Assembly: GCA_963720705.1 (NCBI GenBank)
Contig: CAVRGJ010000006.1
Location: 351,692-415,691 of the forward strand
DNA: 64,000 bases
Source of the DNA: DASWJZ01 sp963720705
Lineage (GTDB): Bacteria; Pseudomonadota; Alphaproteobacteria; Rhizobiales; Afifellaceae
Reading direction: 5' to 3'
Under the pieces are notes generated by a model, which saw only the letters and a program-made list of their open reading frames with translations, ran no database searches and had not been told where the DNA came from. Shown here in pieces: positions 59,669 to 64,000 of the stretch (position 1 is the first letter of the stretch; every line of letters begins with the position of its first letter). The translations under genes were made by a program, and so were the position numbers.

Positions 59669-60520
59669 TCACTTTCGCTCGCCCGGCGCGTCGCCGATGC
59701 GGCAGACGCGGTCGAGCACGATGGCGAGAACGACGATGGCGAGGCCGGCCTCGATCCCCATCGGGATGTTGACGGTGTTGAGCGCACGCACCACCGGCTT
59801 GCCAAGCCCGTTCGCGCCGATCAGCGCGGCGATGACCACCATCGACAGAGAAAGCATGATGCACTGCGTGAGCCCCGCCATGATCGAGGGCCACGCCGCG
59901 GGAAGCTCCACTTTCCAGAGCAGCTGGCGCTTGGTGGCGCCGAACGCCTCGCCAGCCTCGATCAGCTGGCTCGGCACGGTCGTGATTCCGAGATGCGTGA
60001 GGCGGATCGGCGCCGCGACCGCGAAGATCACCGTGCAGATGAGGCCGGGCGCGAGTCCGAGCCCGAACAGCACCAGCGCCGGTATGAGATAGACGAAGGT
60101 CGGCAGCGTCTGCATCAGGTCGAGCACCGGGCGAAGCAGCTTGAAAAGCCACTCGCGGTGCGCCGCGGCGATGCCGATCGGCACACCGATTCCCATGGCG
60201 ACGGCAGCCGACCCGATGACCAGCGCCAAGGTCTCCATGGTCTCTTTCCACAGACCCTGGTTCAGGATGTAGAGGAGCCCGAGCACGACGCCGAGCGTCA
60301 GCGTCCAGGATCGGTGCAGGAACCAGGCAAGCGCCGCAACGAGGGCCACGACGATGATCGGCGGTGGCCACAGGAGCACGTCGATCATCGCCTTGAGCAC
60401 AGCGGAAATGCCGGAGGAGAGCCCGTTGAAGAGCCAGTCGAGCCAAGTGGTCAGGAAATTGAAGAAATCCTTGCCCCACAGGCCGATCGGGATCTTGTAG
60501 GCGGTGAACCACTTCTCCAT
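59669..60520 (-). CDS. choW: Choline/betaine ABC importer permease
   Basis: 283-residue permease with about six helices. GVPIGIAAAHREWLFKLLRPVLDLMQTLPTFVYLIPALVLFGLGLAP and VAAPIRLTHLGITTVPSQLIEAGEAFGATKRQLLWKVELPAAWPSIMAGLTQCIMLSLSMVVIAALIG hold the EAA loop that meets the ATPase. Two of these form the channel. Located 10 bp before choV and 141 bp after choX, the gap containing two hairpins. Confidence 0.92.
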   Translation of the reverse strand: MEKWFTAYKIPIGLWGKDFFNFLTTWLDWLFNGLSSGISAVLKAMIDVLLWPPPIIVVALVAALAWFLHRSWTLTLGVVLGLLYILNQGLWKETMETLALVIGSAAVAMGIGVPIGIAAAHREWLFKLLRPVLDLMQTLPTFVYLIPALVLFGLGLAPGLICTVIFAVAAPIRLTHLGITTVPSQLIEAGEAFGATKRQLLWKVELPAAWPSIMAGLTQCIMLSLSMVVIAALIGANGLGKPVVRALNTVNIPMGIEAGLAIVVLAIVLDRVCRIGDAPGERK

Positions 60521-60553
60521 GCGCTGCGTGCCCCTGACTAGCTCGACGCGTCA

Positions 60554-60655
60554 TCCTCGGACGCGGAGTATGCGCAATCCGAGGACCGAGAAGCAGCAAC
60601 GCTCCCTATGACGCACCTCTTGGCCCCTCGGGCCCCGCTTACGCTCGCCCGAGGG
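60554..60655. repeat. Two palindromes between choX and choW
   Basis: TCCTCGGA/TCCGAGGA (60554-60561 and 60578-60585) and CCCTCGGGC/GCCCGAGGG (60625-60633 and 60647-60655), perfect stems of 8 and 9 bp. In a transcript running from choX to choW they may stabilise the choX part or lower downstream expression, as REP elements do after malE. A role is inferred. Confidence 0.65.
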
Positions 60656-60661
60656 TGAGAC

Positions 60662-61600
60662 TCATGAACCGAGCGAAGCCTTGACCGCGGCCATCGCATC
60701 GCCGCCGTCGTAGGTCGTCACCCCGGCAAGCCACGGAGTGGCCGCGTCGGGATTGGCCTTCAGCCACGCCGTCGCCGCCTCGTTGGCGTCGGTGCCCTTC
60801 AGGATCGCGTCCATGATGTGGTTCTCCATGGACAGGCCGAACTTCAAGTTGGAGATGAACTTGCCGGCGTTCGGGCAGTCGCCGACATACCCGGCGCGCA
60901 CATTGGTATAGACGGTCGCCGCGCCGAAGCCGGAATCGCCCATGCCGTCGAGATAGGTGATCGCCATCTCACCCATGACCGGATGCGGCGTCCAGCCGAG
61001 GAAGACGATCCAGCCGTTGTTCTTCATCTCCTTCTCGGCCTGCGCCAGCATGCCGGCCTCCGAGGATTCCACGAGCTCGAAGCCGTCGAGGCCGTTCGCC
61101 TTGTCGTCGATCATGCCGAGCACGATGCGGTTGCCGTCGTTGCCGGGCTCGATCCCGTAGATCTTGTGGTCGAACTTGTCGGCGTATTTGCCGACGTCGG
61201 TCAGGCTCTTCACGCCAGCGTCGGCGACGTAGGTCGGCACGACGAGGCCGTAGCCTGCACCCTCGAGGTTCGCCGGCTTGAGCTGCTCCACCGACTTGTC
61301 GTCGAGGAAGGGCTGAACGTCCGCAGCCATCGACGGCATCCAGTTGCCGAGGAATACGTCGATGTCCTTGTTCTTAAGCGATGCGTAGGTCACCGGCACC
61401 GAGAGCACCTGCACCTCCGGATCGTAGCCGAGCGCCTTTAAGATGACAGAGGAGACGGCGGTGGTCGCGGTGATGTCGGTCCAGCCGACATCGGAGAAAC
61501 GGACGGTCTTGCAGCTCTCCGAATCCTGCGCCACCGCGGCACCCGCCGACACGGCAAGCGCGAGCGCCGCCAGCGCAAACCCCTTGATGAATATCTTCAT
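60662..61600 (-). CDS. choX: Choline/betaine ABC importer substrate-binding protein
   Basis: 312 residues with signal peptide MKIFIKGFALAALALAVSAGAAVAQ. Close to ChoX: VGWTDITATTA (Trp40), FLGNWMPSM (Trp87), GAGYGLVVP (Tyr117), LGWTPHPV (Trp203) supply the aromatic box that cages choline's trimethylammonium in Sinorhizobium ChoX. ATG 61600 gives the natural signal. First gene of choXWV and divergent from betI; a shared palindrome lies between them. Confidence 0.93.
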   Translation of the reverse strand: MKIFIKGFALAALALAVSAGAAVAQDSESCKTVRFSDVGWTDITATTAVSSVILKALGYDPEVQVLSVPVTYASLKNKDIDVFLGNWMPSMAADVQPFLDDKSVEQLKPANLEGAGYGLVVPTYVADAGVKSLTDVGKYADKFDHKIYGIEPGNDGNRIVLGMIDDKANGLDGFELVESSEAGMLAQAEKEMKNNGWIVFLGWTPHPVMGEMAITYLDGMGDSGFGAATVYTNVRAGYVGDCPNAGKFISNLKFGLSMENHIMDAILKGTDANEAATAWLKANPDAATPWLAGVTTYDGGDAMAAVKASLGS

Positions 61601-61704
61601 GGAAGTCTCCCTCGGACCTGGGTTGCGCGGCCGGCCGCCCCGGGAGCCGAAAACCGCGCTTCTTGGCCATCGAAACATCAATGGTGGAGCCTGGCAAGCT
61701 TATC

Positions 61705-61724
61705 TTGATTGATCGGTCAATCAA
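61705..61724. promoter_or_regulatory. BetI-type operator
   Basis: TTGATTGATCGGTCAATCAA is an inverted repeat (TTGATTGA facing TCAATCAA) between choX and betI, 105 bp from the choX start and 39 bp from betI. It resembles the BetI operators of other bacteria (ATTGATTGA-type dyads), released by choline. Binding is inferred. Confidence 0.8.
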
Positions 61725-61762
61725 AAAACGGTAGGCGAACGCCTGAACTTTGAGGTGGACCG

Positions 61763-62350
61763 ATGCCGCGGATCGGAATGGAGCCGCTGCGCCGCAAGGC
61801 GCTGATCGCGGCGGCGATCGATACGATCCACGACCGCGGCATGGGCCAAGTGACGATGGGCGAGATCGCCCGTCGCGCCGGGGTCTCCGCCGCACTGGCG
61901 CACCACTATTTCGGCGGCAAAGACCAGCTGCTGCTTGCCACCATGCGCCATCTCCTCTCCGAGCTAGGCGAGGAGATTCAGGCGCGGCTCGCGGAGGCAA
62001 AGACGCCGCCCGAGCGACTCGCGGCTGTGGTCAGGGGGAATTTTTCCGCCTGCCAGTTCCGTCCCGCGGTGATCTCCGCCTGGCTTGCCTTTTACGTCCA
62101 GGCGCAAAACGACCCGGAAGCGCGGCGGCTCCTGCGCGTCTATCGCCGCCGCCTCGAAAGCAACCTGCTGCATCCGCTTGGCGAGCTGACCAGCCGCGAA
62201 CACGCGCTCCGCATCGCCGAGATGGCAGCCGCGCTGATCGATGGGCTGTGGATCCGCCGCTCGCTTGCCGATGCCGCCCCGGATCCCGACGGCGCCGCCA
62301 AGCTGGTGGAGGACGCGATCCTCGAAGCGCTGTTTCGCGCCAATGCATGA
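61763..62350 (+). CDS. betI: Choline-responsive TetR-type repressor
   Basis: 195-residue TetR-family regulator with BetI traits: MEPLRRKALIAAAIDTIHDRGMGQVTMGEIARRAGVSAALAHHYFGGKDQLLLATMRHLL (helix-turn-helix about residues 24-46, HYF and KDQL), and a C-terminal dimer domain with LAFYVQAQNDPEARRLLRVYRRRLESNLLHPL. It likely represses choXWV and betIA until choline appears. Start ATG 61763. The stop overlaps the betA start. Confidence 0.92.
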   Translation: MPRIGMEPLRRKALIAAAIDTIHDRGMGQVTMGEIARRAGVSAALAHHYFGGKDQLLLATMRHLLSELGEEIQARLAEAKTPPERLAAVVRGNFSACQFRPAVISAWLAFYVQAQNDPEARRLLRVYRRRLESNLLHPLGELTSREHALRIAEMAAALIDGLWIRRSLADAAPDPDGAAKLVEDAILEALFRANA

Positions 62351-64000
62351 GGCCGATTACATCGTGGTCGGCGCCGGCTCCGCCGGCTGCGCCCTCGCCT
62401 ATCGGCTTTCGGAGGACGGCAGGAACAGCGTGCTCGTGGTCGAATATGGCGGCACCGACATCGGTCCGTTGATCCAGATGCCGGCGGCCTTCTCCATCCC
62501 GATGAACATGCGCGCCTACGATTGGGGCTATCGCACCGAGCCGGAGCCGCATCTCGGAGGCCGTCGCCTGGCGACGCCGCGCGGCAAGGTGATCGGCGGC
62601 TCCTCCTCGATCAACGGCATGGTCTTCGTCCGCGGTCATGCAGAGGATTTCGACCGATGGGAAGCGGCCGGCGCGAAGGGCTGGGCTTTCAAGGACGTGC
62701 TCCCCTACTTCAAGCGCATGGAGAGCGCGCACCTGAACGGCACGGACGGCCTTCCGGGCAACGGCGCGGAAGGCTGGCGCGGCAACGACGGGCCGCTCCA
62801 CGTGACGCGCGGTCCGATGACGAACCCGCTCTACCGCGCCTTCACCGATGCCGGGCTGGAAGCCGGCTACGCCTTTACCGCCGATTACAACGGCGCGAAG
62901 CAGGAAGGCTTCGGGCCGATGGAGATGACGGTGTGGAAAGGGCGCCGCTGGTCGGCCGCGAACGCCTATCTCCGACCGGCGCTGAAGCGCCCGAACGTGT
63001 CGCTGCGCACCGGCACCCGCGCCGAGCGGATCGTCTTTCAAGGGAGACGCGCCGTCGGCGTCGCCACCAGCCGCTGGGGACACGTGGAGACGCTCACCGC
63101 CCGCAAGGAGGTGGTCCTCGCCGCCTCCGCCATCAACTCCCCACAGCTTCTCATGCTCTCCGGCGTGGGCCCGGCGGAGCATCTGCGCGCCCACGGCGTC
63201 GAGGTCGTCGCCAACCGGCCGGGCGTCGGCGGCAATCTGCAGGACCATCTCGAGGTCTACGTGCAACAGGCCTGCCTGAAGCCGATCACGCTGAACGCCC
63301 ATCTCGGTCTTCTCGCACGCGCAAAGATCGGCCTCGAATGGCTCGCCTATGGCAGCGGGCTCGGCACCAGCAACCACTTCGAAGCCTGCGCCTTCATCCG
63401 CTCCGCCGCCGGCGTCCCCTACCCCGACTTGCAGCTCCATTTCCTGCCGGCGGCGATCCGCTATGACGGGCGCGCCGCTGCGGCCGCACACGGCTTCCAG
63501 GTGCATGTCGGGCCGATGCGCTCGCCCTCGCGCGGCGAGGTGCGGCTCAAGTCGCCGGCGCCCGGCGAAGCGCCCGCGATCCGCTTCAACTACATGAGCG
63601 CGGAGGAGGATTGGCACGACTTCCGCACCGCCATCCGCCTGACGCGCGAGATCTTCGCGCAGCCCGCCTTCGACGAATATCGCGCCGAGGAGATCGCGCC
63701 GGGCGAGGCAGCGCAATCGGACGAGGCGCTCGACGATTTCGTCCGCAACGAGGTCGAAAGCGCCTTCCACCCCTGCGGCACCTGCCGCATGGGGGCGGTC
63801 GACGACGTTTCGAGCGTCGTCAATTCGGAGTGCCGCGTGATCGGCACGCAGGGTCTCCGCGTCGCCGATTCCTCGATCTTCCCGGAAATTACCAACGGCA
63901 ACATCAACGCGCCGTCGATCATGGTGGGCGAGAAGGCGGCCGACATGATTCTAGGCCGCCCGCCGCTCCCGGCTTCAAACCTCGAACCGTGGATCGATCC
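62343..64000 (+). CDS. betA: Choline dehydrogenase (partial, right edge)
   Basis: At least 552 residues of a GMC flavoprotein that oxidises choline to betaine aldehyde at the membrane, the first step to the osmolyte glycine betaine. ADYIVVGAGSAGCALAYRL is the FAD-binding motif; GGSSSINGMVFVRGHAEDFDRW and SAINSPQLLMLSGVGPAEHL are GMC signatures; HPCGTCRMG near residue 474 has the catalytic His. ATG 62343 lies within the end of betI. No stop is found before 64000, so the end lies outside the window; betB or other bet genes may follow. Confidence 0.93.
   Translation, partial: MHEADYIVVGAGSAGCALAYRLSEDGRNSVLVVEYGGTDIGPLIQMPAAFSIPMNMRAYDWGYRTEPEPHLGGRRLATPRGKVIGGSSSINGMVFVRGHAEDFDRWEAAGAKGWAFKDVLPYFKRMESAHLNGTDGLPGNGAEGWRGNDGPLHVTRGPMTNPLYRAFTDAGLEAGYAFTADYNGAKQEGFGPMEMTVWKGRRWSAANAYLRPALKRPNVSLRTGTRAERIVFQGRRAVGVATSRWGHVETLTARKEVVLAASAINSPQLLMLSGVGPAEHLRAHGVEVVANRPGVGGNLQDHLEVYVQQACLKPITLNAHLGLLARAKIGLEWLAYGSGLGTSNHFEACAFIRSAAGVPYPDLQLHFLPAAIRYDGRAAAAAHGFQVHVGPMRSPSRGEVRLKSPAPGEAPAIRFNYMSAEEDWHDFRTAIRLTREIFAQPAFDEYRAEEIAPGEAAQSDEALDDFVRNEVESAFHPCGTCRMGAVDDVSSVVNSECRVIGTQGLRVADSSIFPEITNGNINAPSIMVGEKAADMILGRPPLPASNLEPWID

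Noticed and set aside
1..64000. CRISPR arrays, integrases, transposases, phage genes, tRNA or rRNA genes
   Set aside because: Nothing with the needed repeats, catalytic signatures or conserved folds could be seen on either strand.

Overview
The window looks like about 64 kb of chromosome from a GC-rich alphaproteobacterium of the order Rhizobiales/Hyphomicrobiales. The evidence is alphaproteobacterial marker families (TrcR/DUF1013, RcdA/DUF1465, GapR/DUF2312, DUF1036, DUF1192, DUF1244, two DUF465 genes, aa3-type COX IV, a three-part PntAA-PntAB-PntB transhydrogenase, and class I aldolase in a tkt-gap-pgk-fba run) and a CtrA-type TTAA-N7-TTAA box. I cannot fix the genus. No phage, integrase, insertion sequence, CRISPR array, tRNA or rRNA is visible. 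This is mostly core chromosome with a few decayed genes.

Layout. 1-2316: end of an MscS channel, 6S RNA, ygfA, ymdB and a GFA-family gene in one direction. 2420-9230: acyltransferase, yebC, a TauE/SafE permease bracketed by palindromic repeats, trcR, a quinone reductase, a DUF1192 gene, a candidate structured RNA with its own terminator, rcdA and rpmE. 9408-20808: ABC exporter, a MotA/OmpA-like pair, inositol monophosphatase, efp, purE-purK, two divergent DUF465 genes, a methyltransferase-like membrane protein, an acyl-CoA ligase, and DUF4164-zapA. 21062-25281: accessory stretch with a sulfotransferase, a wrecked adenylate cyclase, an F420-reductase-like gene, a BNR propeller, a VOC remnant and a MarR regulator with a palindromic operator. 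25422-33961: tkt (one-base frameshift), gap, PEBP, methyltransferase, pgk, class I fba, a ThiE-like gene and a SEL1 protein. 34108-45765: rpsU, TPR lipoprotein, membrane hydrolase, transhydrogenase operon, UbiB-like kinase, AI-2E permease with a long tail, PepF. 45890-50864: a response regulator lacking the sigma-54 contact motif, an L,D-transpeptidase and a DUF882 (MepK-like) protein. 50938-58380: PAP2, gapR, DUF1244, N-formylglutamate amidohydrolase, EamA exporter, glycerate kinase, DUF1036, pyk, TPR, rpmJ. 58477-64000: choline import and oxidation (choVWX, betI, betA, the last running off the window).

How it fits together. Central carbon flow is covered from the pentose phosphates (tkt) through gap, pgk and fba to pyruvate (pyk), with glycerate entering through its kinase. 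Several cell-cycle or division proteins are scattered here (TrcR, RcdA, ZapA, GapR), and the peptidoglycan block carries a perfect CtrA-type box. The choline block is a self-contained regulon: the BetI-like operator lies between the divergent importer and the betIA genes.

I did not find a clearly new defence or mobile system. The best leads are the candidate structured RNA at 7735-7850, the regulator / L,D-transpeptidase / MepK-like cluster with its CtrA box, a stop-codon-anchored repeat after two unrelated genes, and the tkt frameshift.
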